A stretch of 64,000 nucleotides of DNA from Calamus simplicifolius. Lineage: Eukaryota > Streptophyta > Magnoliopsida > Arecales > Arecaceae. The position numbers and the translations under genes were made by a program. Below the pieces are notes generated by a model. It did no database searches and was not told where the DNA came from. It saw only the letters and a program-made list of their open reading frames with translations. This document shows positions 10,493-23,206 of the stretch, in pieces. Positions within the stretch are counted from its first letter, which is position 1. Each line of letters begins with the position of its first letter. Where the stretch lies: positions 1,473,782 through 1,537,781 of the forward strand of contig UESW01003830.1 of assembly GCA_900491605.1 (NCBI GenBank). Reading direction: 5' to 3'.

Positions 10493-12140
10493 ATTTTATT
10501 TCTTATTCTATCTTTTCTTGTGTTATCACACATTCATTTTAACATTCTTATTTTTATCATATTCATCTTATGTATGTGTATGTTTCTAGTTGCTTAACAT
10601 TTTATGTCATCAAGCATGGATTATTTTATGTATCCTATAAATATTTCTTTCAACTTAGTAGGTACTTTATGATCGCATAATATTTTAATTATATTTTTCT
10701 ATTTTATCCAATCCATTTTAATCATATAAACAACATCATCCTCAATCTTTCCTTCCTAATGAATAATCAATTCTAAATATTAAAAATAATTATTTTTATG
10801 GTCCCTAATTTATATTTTACATTGGTATCTATTTCTAATTGTACTAAAATTACATTCCATGTATTTTATCTTTTATCTTACTTAACCTAAAACCTTTAAA
10901 TTTTAATGCATTTCATCATAATTCTTACTTATGATTAATTTTATTTTTAATTTCATCTACTAGTAATATCATTTGCAATAATATGCACCATGTAATATCA
11001 TCCTAAATATGTTTAATAAGCTTATCTATAACTAAAGAAAAAGATAGAAAATAAGTATAGATTCTATCGTAAGTCTATTGTAATAGAAAATTTGTTAGGA
11101 TTATCGTCAATAGTTATTATACTAGTAACTGCCATATCATACATATTTTTTATTATATTAATATCTTTAACATGTACTCCTTTATTTTCTAGCCCCTACT
11201 ATAAGATTTTTACTAGGGACCTTACCATGCATTATCTAAATCAATTAAAATCATATGAAGATTTTGTTTCTTTGCTCTGTACATCTTCATAAACCTCCTA
11301 AGAAGAAAAATAGCTTATATGATTAATCTTTTTAGCATAAAATTAAATTTATTTTCTAATATTTTTATAATACATCTCAACCTATATTCAATTACTATTT
11401 TTCAAAGTTTCATGATATGACTCATGAATTTGATACCATGATAATTATAGTAGTTTTGAATATATTCTTTATTCTTATAAATTAGTACTATAATGCTTTT
11501 CTTCATTTATCAAAATTTTTAAAATTTTTAAAATTTTATTAATAAATTTGTTACTCATTCTACTCCAGTATCATCTAAATATTTTAAACTTACAAAGAAA
11601 TCTTATGAGTTCTCATAGCTTTTTCTATTTTTATCTTTTTTTTATAGCCTCATTTACTTTAGATGTCTTAATTCTACAAGTACATGCCATAACTTTCTCA
11701 ATGAAGCTAATATGACATCCTAAATTATCTACATAATTTTTATTAATAATTTACTAATACAAATTTTTCATTTTTTTTGATCTATTTCTTCTTAATCAAA
11801 ACTTTTTTATCATCATCTTTAATGCATTTAACCTAAAACAATTTTTAATTTCTATTTTTTACTTTTATAATTTATATATATCTTTCTCTTTTTTTTTTTT
11901 TTTAGTTTTTAACTTGTGATATAATTTCTGGTATGCCTTATATTTTACCTCTTATATAACTTTTTTAATTTCTTTCTTAATCTTAATTATCTTATAATTT
12001 TTATATATTTTTTATTCTTACATTTAAACAGTTTTATAGCATTTATTTTAATTTTAATTATTAATTTAATTTTTTAATCATATGATCATTTTTTATTCTT
12101 GTAATATCTTCTTTTGAATATTATTAACTATCTCCTTTCA
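10493..12140 (-). mobile_element. RTE-type LINE, reverse-transcriptase part
   Basis: Minus-strand relic of a LINE. At 10493-10533 it reads MCDNTRKDRIRNKI, the conserved block of plant RTE-like reverse transcriptases, and the frame picks up again at 3557 beyond element A. Near 10940-10985 lies a decayed catalytic region (ANDI and LLVDEI in different frames). Near 11800-11835 VKCIKDDDKKVLIKK-like residues match the part before the RT domain. There are many stops and frameshifts. The endonuclease part is not seen, so the copy is probably 5'-truncated at the TA repeat. Confidence 0.75.
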
Positions 12141-12155
12141 TACGGTATTAATTTT

Positions 12156-12158
<3 letters not shown>

Positions 12159-12208
<50 letters not shown>
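12159..12208. repeat. (TA)n microsatellite
   Basis: An uninterrupted TA run of about 50 bp at the upstream edge of the LINE relic, some 850 bp before the trihelix start codon. Confidence 0.95.
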
Positions 12209-12214
<6 letters not shown>

Positions 12215-12249
12215 TAATATTTATAAATTTAATCTTTAACCTGACTAAT

Positions 12250-13049
12250 ATTTTCTTCGGGTCACATCGTCATTAGACCCTTGTGACCCTCGTCGTCGCC
12301 GAGTCAGAGGAACGCATCATTCTTTTTTTTTTCCCTCGCAGGCGTCCTGTGGGCCCCAGCGACGTCAGACGCGGCCCCTCAAATAGCGGATGCGGCGAGC
12401 TCTCCGATCGACTGCCATCTTCCCGATGCGGTCGTCCCCGTTCCGAGAGAAAAATTGGAATAATAATAATAAAATCTCAACTCCTCCGCCGCGCGGTTCG
12501 ATTTCTCGGACAACGTCGGCGGCCCGATCCAGAAGAGTAAGTCGAGCTTATGCTGCGTTTCTTCTCGCTCTTTTGCTTTGATTTCAATCTGGTGCTTTCC
12601 TTTTGAGCATCTGCCGATGTGTATTTGGAGAAATCCCAGTGGGTTTTAGATTTTGAGGCAAATGGAGTTGATTTCGCGGTGCTAGATCGATTATTTCTCT
12701 GATTTAACATGGATTTGGGATTTTGGTTCTATTTCTGTTGTTGATTGGGAAAATCTTTTGGACTTCCAGGCTTAAGAGTTTGTTTGGGGTTTTTCACATT
12801 CGTGAAAGGGGAGCTTTGTTTTCTGCGCAAATCCGATTGGGATTCAGCAAGCTGAAATCTGATCCGGTTTTGTTAAGATTCTGGAGATTAATAAAAGAAT
12901 TGAAATCTCAGTAGGGGTAGTTCAATCTTAGTGAAATCTAAATCCAGTTTCATCCCCGAGCTTTAAGAGCCGGGGACATCCAATCCGAGTAAAAGAATAA
13001 ATACATAAATAAATTTGAGAGCCGTCTAGCTTTAGTGTGCTATCTCGGG
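12250..13049 (+). promoter_or_regulatory. Promoter and 5' leader of the trihelix gene, with likely leader intron
   Basis: GC content rises sharply from 12250. A good donor (AGAAGA then GTAAGTC) at 12537 and a possible acceptor (AAATCTCAG) at 12911 suggest a 5'-UTR intron of about 375 bp, common in plant transcription-factor genes. No clear TATA box was identified. The intron ends are inferred. Confidence 0.45.
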
Positions 13050-14371
13050 ATGGAGGGAAATATGTCGGCAGGAAACATGGTGCCGGGGTCTTCTTGTTAT
13101 GGTGCATTTGATCTCCAAGTTTCGATGACGATGCATCAGCAGCAGCATCCACATGGATGCTTTCACCATCAACAGCAACAGCCAAAGCAATCCCAACATC
13201 GGGATCCAATGATTCATCAACCGATGAACAATATTTTCCCTCAGTCGGTTGGTCAGACGAATGAGTGTGAACAGCAGCCTACACTACAGATGCTGGACTA
13301 CAGTAAGGTTGATCATGGCAAGAACTCGACAAGCGAGGAGGAGGACACGAGGATGGAGCTGATGCTCACAATGAAACTGGCAGAGGGAAGAAGGGTGCTC
13401 CTTGGCAGAGGGTCAAGTGGACGGACACAATGGTTAAGCTTCTCATAACCGTGATCTCTTACTTAAATGAAGATAATGCTGAATTAGACAATAGTGCAAA
13501 GAAAAAGCTTGCCATGTTACAGAAAAAAGGAAAGTGGAAGTTGGTGTCAAAAGTCATGGCTGAGAGAAATTGCTATGTGTCACCCCAACAGTGTGAAGAC
13601 AAGTTTAATGATATGAATAAAAGGTACAAGAAGCTTACTGAAATTCTTGGCAGGGGCACATCTTGCAAGGTTGTGGAGAATCCTGCACTATTGGATTGTA
13701 TGCGTCACCTTACTAACAAGGCAAAGGATGATGTGAGGAAGATCCTGAGCTCAAAGCAGCTTTACTATGAGGAGATGTGTTCGTATCATAACAAGAACCG
13801 TTTACATCTTCCTGCCGATCCTGAAGTTCAACACTCCGTGCAATTGCTTCTGAAAATTAGTGATGATCATGACTCAAAAAGGGCAGCACGAGATGATTTT
13901 GATGAAGATGATCAAGATGAAGATAGTGATGATAGAGAAGATGATCTCGAGGAGAATGACAAACTGTTCAGAGATATTGGAGGATCATGTTTTTCGAAGA
14001 GGATGAAGCAAGGGTTGGGCTATGAAGATTTGAGTTTTAGAAACCCTTGTGGCCCTCAAAATAATCCTAGAAGATCTCATTCTCAAAATTTCTCTTTTGA
14101 TGTGAACCAAGTGTTCCCTGAAGGGTCGGTAACTCCTTGGGTACAGAAGCAGATGATCAGGTCACGTTCAATTCAGCTGGAAGAACAAAGGTTGCAGATT
14201 CAAGCTGAAATGCTGGAGATTGAAAAGGAACGATTCAAGTGGAAGCGTTTTCGTAAGAAGAAAGACAGAGAATTGGATAAGATGAGATTGCAAAATGAAA
14301 AGATGGCGCTTGAGAATGAACACCTGGCATTGGAGCTGAAGCGCAGGGAGTTAGAGCTGGAGCTTAACTGA
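13050..14371 (+). CDS. Trihelix-like transcription factor, one frameshift
   Basis: Starts at ATG 13050 (MEGNMSAGN), like related plant proteins. Residues 1-99 are rich in His, Gln and Met. In the second frame, GAPWQRVKW at about 13400 begins a trihelix/Myb-SANT-like DNA-binding domain, running through KKGKWKLVSKVM, SPQQCEDKFNDMNKRYKKL and ILGRGTSCKVVENPALLD. A very acidic stretch follows (DEDDQDEDSDDREDD), then a C-terminal Glu/Lys/Leu coiled coil ending in ELELELN. Expected role: nuclear, sequence-specific DNA binding. The reading frame changes between 13341 and 13352, inside a run of GAG codons: two bases too many or one too few. Both halves are otherwise free of stops (about 440 residues joined). 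So it is a recent null allele, a sequencing error, or a young pseudogene. The coding region has no intron. Confidence 0.85.
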
Positions 14372-17300
14372 ATCAATTTCAAGGTACAATGTTCAGAGAG
14401 AAGGGCAGAATCTCAATTTTCTGATTTCATAGTTGTTAAAAATGGAGCTTTTGTTTTTGGGAGACATGTGAATTGTCTGCTCATAGAAGACAATGTGACA
14501 TCATACACCACCTGTCGAGAGGTTCACTTGATGAACTTCAAACATTTGGTCATATCAGACCTTTCCTTACCTCTTTCATAGACAAATTTTGATTTGAACC
14601 TTTGCTGTTTAATATCATTTAAGTTGTTGGAATCATGTCTTGTCCTTGTATGCCGGTTCTACTTTTCCATTTATGCAGCTAATTGTCATTATCTTGCTGG
14701 TTATTATGATCTATTAATTGTATAAGCGGTCAGCTTGTATTACTCCTTGTACAACTTTTTGTGTATGTGAGCCATCCATAGGTCTCAGCATAATTACGTT
14801 GATGTCATTTATAGATTGGCTTAAGATATTTAGAGAAGGTGGTTTGTTATTTTACATATTTGTGGAAGCCAATGAGGTGATGTGAATTCCATAGAGAGGC
14901 TGCTAAATCTTAATGAGTTGTCTATATCATTGCCTATGAAGGATGCCTTTAGGCAATTGTTGTACCGTATCTTATTGAATTTATTATTATTTTCATAGTT
15001 GGATACAAAGTTATTTCAGAGTGATTTGACCATTTGCCTTAGCTTTATCTGTTAGAGCTGTAAGTGATGTCTGGTAAAAGATTAATGTGTTGATGGTTGT
15101 TCAATTAGTGCTTCCTTTAGTTAACCTGAAAACATTGTTGAATCTATAACTTATAGAGAAACCAGATTGTGATGGTTGTATCTTGTAGCTTCACTTTTAG
15201 AGAGAGTTTGGTATCCTATTCCAATGTAAACTCTATAGTTCATACAGCAGTATTCATTGTATGCATATTCGTTCATGCATATATGAGATGTGCTGCAACA
15301 TATATTGTAAATATTGTTCCTATGTAAGCACTCTTGTTTTCCCCAACGATAATGCATTTAGCACATGATACCAGTTCTTATGTTTGATGGTGCAAGGGCT
15401 TCAGACTGTTGGCCTATGACTTTTGTGAAAATTTCTGAGATCTGCTGTTACAGATCAATACAATCTATTCTTTATCTTCACCAGTGGATTAATATGTGTT
15501 GCCACTCTCCTTATATTTCTAATTATGTTAATTTTTTGACCTATCGCTTTCTGAACCCAATGTCTACTTACTCCAATAATTGGCTCAAAAAAAAATGTTG
15601 GTGACATAGGACTCTCATGTCATGTCTTTTGTTAGGTATTGAAATTCAAACTTTTCAACTTTACTCTCTTCCCATTAGAAATAGTTCATGGATTTCATTT
15701 TAACATCATCCTCTTTGATAGATTGTTCAACTATTAGGCACCTAACTTCCCTTTTTTTTAGCCGATAATAGGACCTTGGTAAGTGTATCACTTGTTTTTC
15801 TCTCTGCTTAAAGGTAGATGTCAATTTTAATTTGAATTCAATCAAGCTCTTGGGAACTGTATAATCTGGCTTATTTTTTTATTCTCTCTTAGGTATGCCC
15901 ATTATGTTGGTCCTTCTAATCATTTGATATTTGTTGTTGTTGAGGATTTTCAGCTCATTCTTTTTTGACACATTTCTGAGTTGTCTATCTCCCTTCAAAA
16001 TTTTGTATTGAACGCATAGTTGAATTCTGGCCATTCACAAGTTATATTTCCTTATCTTTGGATGGCCACCTTTCCATTGCTTATTGTTGTTCTAGGCTTC
16101 TGGCTTTAGCTTATTGTGGATGCTATTTTGCTTTGTGAGTTTTGAGTCTTTTGCTAGTCTTGATATCTTACAATTCCTTGTTACTGGTCCAACCTTCTTT
16201 GTGTGTAATTTCTAATTCAGTTGCCCAAATTGGTATATTAATCCTATGTCTAATTTTCTGTTTTGCATCCAAATAGTTTTCACATACTTATCGTCCGTTC
16301 ATATGCTTCATGCATCCCTTTCTACTCAAAGATTCAATATCCCTTTATTTGGTTGGATTCTGTACCTTGAACCTTCCCCCAACCCCCCATCCCCCCACCA
16401 CAAAAAAAGGAAAAAAGAAAAGAAAAGAAAAGAAAAATTGATATGCTACATCAGATGGTTCCTTGGGCATGTTATATCGGCTCCTGCTTTATCCCTGCTT
16501 TGACACAGTCATTGATTATGATGAATTTCTAAATTTTTATATTACATTGATTCTTCATAAGTTCTTTGCTTAGGTTTGGCCTCACATGATACTCCTTTAT
16601 ATATTGTCACTGCTGTCTTTCATCTTTTCCATTACCCAGGCATGTGGTCTATCCTCTTACTTTGTTTTATCATTCTTCTTTTGAAACACTTGTTATTCTG
16701 ATCTCATGCTGTCCTTATGGACAATCCCTGCTTCATGCACCTAGCAGAATACACTAGGTTTTATCTTGGGATTCGCTTGGTAAGAATCTTTTTGGATTCA
16801 GCTCATGTAGGAAATGAACTGAACTCAAACAAGTTATATTGCCTTGCTTGTAAATGAGCCAAGCCTAAGTGCTAAAGGCTTGCAAAAATATATAGGAGCT
16901 CAGCTTGGCTCAGCTAGAAGCTGGTTCAAGCTCAACTCAAATCTCATGCAAACTGAGCTTGAACACCTTCCATTAGGCTCGACTACCAGAGAACTTGAGT
17001 GGGGAAGTTGAGTGCTGGATATGAAAATGAACATGTGTTCCAGATGCAGGTACAATATAATAAGCCGATATTGGCAGAACTTGAAAAGGTAGGGTATGAC
17101 ATGTTTATGATATGCCAATAAACGTAAGTGTATCTTATATGTCCTTATGTGCATGCATGCATACACAGATGCACACACATATATGTAAAAAAGAAAAGCA
17201 TCAGTAAATCATATGATGCTATCAAAATAATTGAATTCATACTATATATGATAGCATTGACTTTGACAATCTCATATGTAGGCATCATTCAAATTCAGAG

Positions 17301-17980
17301 AACCTGATCCCTATTTCATATTTTAAATATTAATATCATAGACTACAAATTTTGAATATTCTTCATTAAATGGTTAGCATTAAAAAGAAAAAAGCCTTCC
17401 CCCACATTGGATGTATTGGTGAAGTATCTCGACTGTATCCCAGAAGTATCCATTTTTTTAAAAAATAAGTTTTGAAACATAGGACACCTTGTATAAATCC
17501 AAGAAGTATCCAGAAATCCAGAAAGTATCGGTATCTTTAGAAACAACATGTGATTTGAAGATCTATGCTTCTTATAATGCCAATAAACTTTGTCTCCGTT
17601 GCCTTTCATGCAAGACAGGATGCTTCTAGATAGAGCACATATTTGAGCTACTAAAGCTCAATTTTCTCTTTTGTATAGCAAGCCAAGTTTAATGCTAATA
17701 AAATGCAGATGGAGAATAAGTTTAGAGCTGCGCAAATTGGTTTTGGTTTCTTTTTAATTTTTTGTGAGGTTTCCTTGATTGGTATCGGCCTCTTTTACCA
17801 TCATTCATTCTTGGACATGCATATCAAGTCAATTATTTCATATCTTGGATTCTTGGGCTGATTGCCTTTTTTCTTTTTTGTCCGACTTAATAAGTTTCTA
17901 TGGTCTCTAAGATCTTATGAAACATTCCTGTTATTTCTAGTCAGTGTTATTTAACAAACTTCTTTTTTTTTCTTTTACTG
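14372..17980. other. 3' UTR and intergenic DNA
   Basis: The first few hundred bases are probably the 3' UTR of the trihelix gene. Beyond, no credible exon was recognised. There is a C-rich run followed by (AAAAG)n at 16378-16437 and degenerate GAAGTATCC repeats at 17424-17530. Confidence 0.5.
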
Positions 17981-18104
17981 GTTTGTCCAAAGAGGCGATG
18001 CACTGTTCCATTTTCTATTGGTGCTGTCATGAAAGATCTTTTTGAGTCCCCTGCATTTCAGAAGAATGTGAGGGGCTCTAACATCGAAACTTTTGCTAGC
18101 CAAG
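17981..18104 (+). other. Exon-like segment, copy 1 first exon
   Basis: An open segment containing VPFSIGAVMKDLFESPAF and ending SNIETFASQ, followed by a donor (CAAG then GTAAGC, intron from 18105). It pairs with 21943-22004: the split codon joins in frame and reads to a stop. It is clearly homologous to 24508-24633. The acceptor before it is weak (ACTG where copy 2 has CCAG). The family is not recognised. Confidence 0.45.
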
Positions 18105-18363
18105 GTAAGCTTTCATGCTGCACAATTAGTAAATTTTAAGAACGTGCTATTTAGTCTTGGGCAAAGGACTAGGAAAAAAATTAAGAGATTTATGGCTTGT
18201 TTGGTTGTGAAAATTAAGGGTGTATTTTCATTTTTTATTTTTTCCACAAAAAATAGGATTTTATGTTCAAATTTAATATTTTTCAAATAGAAAATTGGAA
18301 AACTATACGTTAAGTCTGGAAAACTTCTTTAGATTGATTTTTTAAAATAAAATAATATTTTTT

Positions 18364-18593
18364 ATGTTTTTCACCATTATATCCACCATTAGTTCCACTA
18401 TCAACCATCCTTCACCACCCACTAACACCACCACCATCATACCTTCACCACCTACCACCAATGCCACGACCATCATCACCTTCCTCCATCATTTACTACC
18501 ATGCCTCTACCACCACCCTCATCACCCACCACACCACCAGCGCTATCTCCATACCTTCACCACCTACCATCGTCGCCATCGCCATCATCATAC
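18364..18593. repeat. Degenerate CACCAC/ATC minisatellite
   Basis: Degenerate trinucleotide DNA (CACCACCATCATACC and similar) that resumes at 20742-20810 on the other side of the nested LTR. Open frames here are low-complexity. Confidence 0.75.
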
Positions 18594-20741
18594 TGTAGGG
18601 AGAAACAATCTCCGAGGCATGTATATTTTAATAACTGATAACAATTATCAATGCGGAAACTTAAAGATTAAACATTAATCTATGTAACATGCATCAAGAT
18701 CATATCTTTGCCTTATACTATAAGATCGTTTGATCTAAATTATGTATATAAATTAAATAATCAAGATCATATTTTGATCTTCAAGATGAGAAGTCATACT
18801 ACTTATCTTGAAGCCTGCCTTATGTATATAAATTAAATAATCAAGATCATATTTTGATCTTCATGATGAGAAGTCATACTACTTATCTTGAAGCCTGCCT
18901 TAAGATTTAGGATCAAATCACTTACCTTAAGAACAGTAGGTAAATCCTTTGTGCTCTGCAGTCGTTCAATTGTTCGTCCTCTAGTATCGTCCATGCGAAG
19001 CCCCCGAATGATCGGATTCCCAGGAGTGCTAACTCACAGAAAAAAACTTTGCTGATCTTGAATCCTCCCATTGAATCTTCCTTCAAGATCCACCAAATAT
19101 TTGCTAACACCAGAATTACACCAGGATTTTGTGTTCTAACTCTTTAGAATTTCAATCCACGGCATATCGTGTATTGTGTTTTTTTTATCTGGTGAAGAAT
19201 GTCTCTGTTTTATAGGCTCAATTTAGCTTTTAGCCTATTGAATTCTAACACTTAGAATTCCGACGTTCGGTGAAAACCAAAAAGACGCAACGTTTGGTTA
19301 ATTCTGACGTTCGGTGAAAATCTATGAATTCTAACACTTAGAATTCCAATGTCTTGTTAATTCCGACGTTCAGTGAAAACCAAAGAGATGTAAATTTAAC
19401 ACTTAGAATTCCATCGTTGGTTAATTCAAAGAGTACATTAATTCCACATGAGTTCTAACACTTAGAATTCCAACAAAACAGTTTGAGAAGATTAAATTAA
19501 TATATTAAATTCTACATGAGAATTTAATCAAGTTATTCATCATGTGAGATCTTATGCGAGGTGTTTGGGTTCGGGTTTTGGTTTAAGCTGATTTGAATTT
19601 ATTGGACTGAATCTACATAGATCATGGTCCTAGTCCAAATAAAATTTGTCTAGTCCTGAATCTATTTAAATTCAAATTAAGTCTAATTTCAAATCAATAT
19701 TTGAAATTGATTAGTTCTTCTAACAGATTTAAACCAAATTGAATCTTATTCACTTATACTTAACCTAATTGAGATAATTCAATCAATCAAATTGATTAAT
19801 TAAATCATATACGATTCTCAATCGTTGATGAGCAAATATATCATCCTAGGAAACTTCTATGCGTATGACTCTCTAGGTTCGAACCTAAGCTGGTAGCATA
19901 GGAACAACTTTCTATACTAATCGATGTGCCTATCTAGCAATGAAAACCGACGTCCGGATAGGTCGAAGAGTTGCCGAGCAAACTCCAAGAACCCTAAGAA
20001 ATAGTTACCGTATAATTCATCCTTTTGACCATAAATGCTAAGGATGGCTTAAGAGCATGTCAACTCTAAACAACAAATCCATAAAAGGATTTCAACTTTA
20101 GTGATCATGTGACCTTCACATGAAATGCCTTGGCCAAGGTCTTGCTAAATTGAAACACAAGATTTCTCCTTTTAACGAGATAGGTCAAATTCATATTGAT
20201 CCATAACTGACTACCACAAGTACTTGACTGCACCCAATAACCTTTCGTAGCTGGATTAAAATTCAGGTGGTCCGGCGCCTAAGTACAATGAGTTGCTTGC
20301 AAGTCACCAGTTGTAATCTTCAGGTTTGAAGAATACTTATACCTATATCTTTCGGATTAACTCTTGACAGCAGAGTATCCGAAAATGAGTCACGTTCGGT
20401 GAAATATACTCCTACATTTCACCTGTATGTCATACCAGTGTCTCTACACTCCTTGGTTAAGAGGACAACCAACAAATATGATATATAACGTCCTATAATT
20501 GATAGTACTATGGCCCTGTCATAGTATATCATTTGGTCGCGAACTCTTTTGAGGACCTTCAAAGATAAATCTTTCTTTATCGTGAAGGAAGATCCTGAGG
20601 GCTTCATTACTATTAGGAGTTTTAAGAAGATGTTCTTGTAATGAATAAACTGTCAAATAACTTTTATTAATATATCAATTTATATGTAATTTACATTAGC
20701 ACAATCATCAAATGATTGGCTTTAGGATATAATTTTCAACA
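18594..20741 (-). mobile_element. Solo LTR (2.15 kb), probably Copia-type
   Basis: In minus orientation it runs TGTTGAAAATTATATCC to TCTCCCTACA. It is flanked by a perfect 5-bp target duplication CATAC (18589-18593 and 20742-20746). No internal region, second LTR or coding capacity is seen. Assignment to Copia is a guess from the style of the ends. Confidence 0.75.
18741..18900. repeat. 80-bp direct duplication inside the solo LTR
   Basis: Two adjacent, nearly identical 80-bp copies starting TATGTATATAAATTAAATAA at 18741 and 18821. Confidence 0.9.
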
Positions 20742-20999
20742 CATACCTCCACTACCCATCACCCACCACCCACCACCACTGCTACTGCCATCCCCTTTCA
20801 CCACGCACCACCTTCCATAGCACATTTTTTAAAAATTTCTAAATTAAAAAATAATATCTCATTTTCAACAAATGAATATGTTTCTCAAATTTTCTATGAA
20901 GAAGAAAAATTGAAAATAGAAATAAAAGCTGCAGATAGAGAATGAAAAATTGATTTCCACATTAAACAAGCCTTTATATGCGTGTGTAGAGAGAGAATT

Positions 21000-21293
21000 A
21001 GACTTGGCTATACTCGTATGTAGCCAAGTTCAGATCCGGTCAGCCTATCCATTCTTGAATCCACGATCACATATCCTGAAGGTGGAAAAGGAGGGGTGGC
21101 TATAAGATTCGTGTGAATCCAAGGATGAAAAGGTGACATGGGTCACCTCTTCCACCCTTAGATTCATATAAATCTCGAAGCTACCCCACCTTTTCTGCTT
21201 TCTCCATCTTTAGGAACCATGAACCATGTGGATCTAAGGATGGGAGGAGGTGACCGGATTTAGGCTTAGCTACATTCGAATATAGCCGAGTCT
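21000..21293. mobile_element. MITE, copy 1 of the TTGGCTATA family
   Basis: Left end AGACTTGGCTATACTCGTAT; the complement of the right end reads AGACTCGGCTATATTCGAAT. Inverted similarity extends about 45 bp, to GATCCGGTCA. It is 294 bp with no coding capacity. A shorter relative is at 60024-60201. The target duplication is unclear. Confidence 0.7.
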
Positions 21294-21515
21294 CTCTCTC
21301 TTTGTCTCTCTCGTTCTTTCTATATATTACATAACTAAGTAAGTTGGACTTTCTACACACAAAAGAGGAGAAAATTTTCGAGTTTCAAGTTCTGATAAAT
21401 ATTCATTCTCTACACTTCTTTAATTGGACCATATAATCAGTTTTAATATGATGTTTATAATTGCAGTTTATTAGTGTGTCTTGAAAAAATTGACAAGGCC
21501 ATCTTTCTTTCCCTT

Positions 21516-21597
21516 CTCTCTCTCTCTCTCTCTCTCTCTCTTGTATAAAAATGAAATATGAAGCCTTTTTTTTTTTTTGGGGGGGGGGGGGGGGGGG
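21516..21597. repeat. (CT)n tract, T13 and G19 runs
   Basis: A CT run at about 21516-21541 is followed by 13 T at 21566-21578 and 19 G at 21579-21597, then more G-rich DNA. The G run could form a quadruplex, and its length is prone to sequencing error. Confidence 0.9.
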
Positions 21598-21942
21598 TTG
21601 GGGGTGGGATTGGGTGGAGGAAGAAAAAGACAACAAGATCCACTTATTTGGTGAACGAAAGCAAAACAGTTGAGAACTATGGTATCAAGAAAATGATCTA
21701 ATTCAATCGATCAAATAATTTCTTCTATACAAGCACAATTAATGGCAATCATAATACTAACTTTTGTATATTTTCATGAAATGCTAGTGTTGGCATGTGT
21801 AATAAATGTGAGAGTAAACGTTCGATGCATAGCTATGATTCTATATAAATCTAGACTTTTATTTCCTATGGTGTAAGTTCATAAATGCACTCCTTTTGGT
21901 TATAAACCTTTTCTTTTCCTTTTTTTTCTCCTCTCCTTTTAG

Positions 21943-22004
21943 ACATTGAGATAATCAAAACAGGTCTATCTATGAAAGAAATGAGTAAATTAATTCCCAA
22001 GTAA
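21943..22004 (+). other. Exon-like segment, copy 1 last exon
   Basis: Preceded by a pyrimidine-rich acceptor (CTCCTCTCCTTTTAG). Joined to 18104 it reads DIEIIKTGLSMKEMSKLIPK and a TAA at 22002-22004. It is homologous to 36283-36330. Between the two exons lie the TIR element, its solo LTR and the MITE. Expression is unknown. Confidence 0.42.
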
Positions 22005-23206
22005 ATGGATGATGTGCAGGGAACTGCACTCAGCATGGCAAATGCATGTGAAATATATCCTTTCTACAATGAAATGTATTTGAGTTAATGTTCAGCATAA
22101 TTCCCAAATAAACGTGTTGTATGCACTTGGAAAGAATAGACGACGAATAAAATACTTATGATAAAAAAGATATATGGCAAACAGTATGTCAAGATTAGAG
22201 CTGACAGGACCCTTGATATTTTTAGTTTCTAGTTTAAATTTATCTAATAACAAAAATGTATACACGACTTTCTTTGCTTTTCCAAGGAATAACTCGATAT
22301 CTTGTTTGCCTTTAATGTTGTAGTGCCATTTTTGCTAATTTTTCTTTTGCATTTATGGCCACTATTTGTTTGCATTTTTCCTTAGCAAACTCTTGGTGGC
22401 GAAGGTAAGGAAGAAATTTGGTATATAAGCATTATGCATTTTATAATTAATGTGCTGTCTTTATGTGCTTTAATAAAAATGATTTGCCAAGGAAAATTAA
22501 CAAAGTGGATACCAGTTTGTCGGGATCAGCTTGGGAAATATTATTGTGTTCATGGTTTATAGTATGTTATCCATTGAATCTTCTGTTCGTTTTTTTCCAT
22601 TTGTCTACTTATTCTGTTTATTTGTATGTATTTATTGGTGAATGTTTGGATCCTATGTTTTGCAAGTTGGGCATATTTCTTTACATGGACGCAACAGCAC
22701 TGTGGCATGGACACATGAGCATGTGCACATATATTTCCACAAATTGCTCAAACTATAGCTCATCATTTTCTGTCGCTTTTTGTTTTTTATGTTCAATACT
22801 ATGTACTTTGAAAACAAGAATTATTAAGAATATTGCGGATTATGGGAAATCAAGTTTGCTTTCATAACTTGGACAGCGTAAACATAAATTGTGACAGACT
22901 TACAACTTGGAGGTTAATGGCTAGCGAGGTGTTTGCTGTTAAGTCCTTTGATGGCCTAATAGTGATGCCCCTTATCCTTAGGTTAGGTGTTGAAGATTAA
23001 GTGTCCATTCTAAGATGTTTGTTGGTTTAACTCAATTCATAATCAGATAGTAACTGGTGACAACCCAAGAAGCAGTGTGTTATATTGTGCAAAGTAAAAT
23101 ATTTGAGATCATGAACAAATTTTTTAGCCCCCATCTTCTAATTTTTGTATGCTCATGTCAGCAGTTTTCACCACTTTTCTTGATGGTGGTTGGGTGTGGG
23201 GGAGGG
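22005..23206. other. Non-coding stretch
   Basis: No supported gene. Its left part (to about 22230) is homologous to 36331-36560, that is, the end of the two-copy segment. Confidence 0.5.

Larger units (their letters stand above)
18194..20972. mobile_element. MITE-like TIR element carrying a nested solo LTR
   Basis: Ends are inverted: GGCTTGTTTGGTTGTGAAAA at 18194, and the complement of the right end reads GGCTTGTTTAATGTGGAAAT. Both sides carry TTTAT (18189-18193 and 20973-20977), a possible 5-bp target duplication. Without the nested LTR it is about 625 bp, with CACCACCAT-like repeats inside and no transposase. The superfamily is uncertain. Confidence 0.5.

Noticed and set aside
18364..18678. 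104-codon Thr/His-rich frame
   Set aside because: Low-complexity CACCAC/ATC repeat cut by a solo LTR border.
22463..22867. 134-codon hydrophobic frame
   Set aside because: AT-rich DNA, random-looking Cys/Phe/Leu-rich translation, no splice context or family resemblance.
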